A stretch of 7,355 nucleotides of DNA from NCBI GenBank assembly GCA_038522635.1, contig JBCBJZ010000166.1, positions 1 to 7,355 on the forward strand, given 5' to 3'. The translations under genes and the position numbers were made by a program. Positions within the stretch are counted from its first letter, which is position 1, and each line of letters opens with the position of its first letter. Shown here in pieces: positions 7,163 to 7,355 of the stretch. Under the pieces are notes generated by a model that was not told the origin of the DNA, did no database searches, and saw nothing but the letters and a program-made list of their open reading frames with translations. The DNA comes from JBCBJZ01 sp038522635. Lineage in GTDB: Bacteria; Pseudomonadota; Alphaproteobacteria; Rhizobiales; Hyphomicrobiaceae.

Positions 7163-7355
7163 GATCGATCATCCGATCTCTTGCTTCTAAGCAGATGACA
7201 TTCAGCAGTCCCACAGGTCGTGGAGTGTGCCGTTCGCATGTTCGTTGCCGCATTCCAAAGCAACAAATATATCAAAAAGAACGAACGATCGATCTTTTGA
7301 TGTGTTGGACTGCTGAATGTCATCTGATTAGAAGCAAGAGATCGGATGATCGATC
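7163..7355. repeat. Long inverted repeat: two 49-nt arms enclosing a structured centre (MITE-like)
   Basis: The left arm (7163-7211) and right arm (7307-7355) are reverse complements over 49 nt with one mismatch (G7191 against A7327). After a second mismatch (C7212 against T7306), three more bases pair (7213-7215 with 7303-7305). The enclosed 87 bases contain no gene. The arm is about 47% G+C (23 of 49), clearly below the surrounding DNA, and the element has eight GATC sites, with GATCGATC at both outer ends and once inside. The right arm ends at the last base of the window, so the true outer boundary and any target duplication cannot be seen. Possible identities are a non-autonomous transposable element, a long-stem RNA, or an inverted-read artefact at a contig end. 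Confidence 0.75.

Noticed and set aside
6782..7198. 138-residue open frame running past the DUF533 stop codon
   Set aside because: It overlaps the DUF533 gene in another frame, has no ribosome binding site, and its Arg/Pro/Ser-rich sequence resembles no known protein.
7163..7355. Integron attC recombination site, suggested by GTTGGAC at 7304-7310
   Set aside because: In attC the GTTRRRY and RYYYAAC boxes sit at the outer ends of the palindrome; here the match is at the inner end of one arm, the opposite arm lacks the partner box, and no integrase or cassette is visible.
7163..7355. CRISPR array, suggested by repeated segments at the right edge
   Set aside because: There are only two copies, they are inverted rather than direct, and there is no regular spacer series or cas gene.

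Overview
The window is high-GC bacterial DNA. It most likely comes from an alphaproteobacterium. That is an inference from the base composition, the style of the RND proteins, a DUF533/TerB-like membrane protein, and intergenic palindromes centred on GANTC, the CcrM methylation sequence of that class. No rRNA or other marker gene is present to confirm it.

The layout is simple and all four genes are on the + strand. Positions 1-316 hold a palindromic repeat at the very edge and then a C-rich, G-poor leader. Positions 317-5555 hold a three-gene efflux locus: a TetR-family repressor (317-1015), a membrane-anchored periplasmic adaptor (1102-2457) and an RND inner-membrane permease (2454-5555). 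The adaptor and permease overlap by ATGA, so they are probably translationally coupled. The repressor presumably controls the locus from an operator upstream of itself. No outer-membrane TolC-like channel is encoded here, so the pump must borrow one from elsewhere.

Positions 5556-5817 are an intergenic stretch with a second copy of the edge palindrome, in opposite orientation, and a further hairpin. Next is a 375-residue DUF533 (YebE-like) protein (5818-6945). It has a glycine-rich N-terminal half carrying repeated short 'DLL' motifs, one or two membrane segments and a C-terminal TerB-like helical domain.

Positions 6946-7355 contain no gene. They hold a strong GC-rich hairpin (7000-7031) and, at the right edge, a 193-nt structure made of two 49-nt inverted arms that differ at one pair and enclose a loop with its own secondary pairing. 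This edge is clearly less GC-rich than the rest and looks like a small palindromic (MITE-like) element or a structured RNA, although an assembly artefact must be excluded. The genes themselves are ordinary. The unexplained content is in the repeats and in the repeat architecture of the DUF533 protein.
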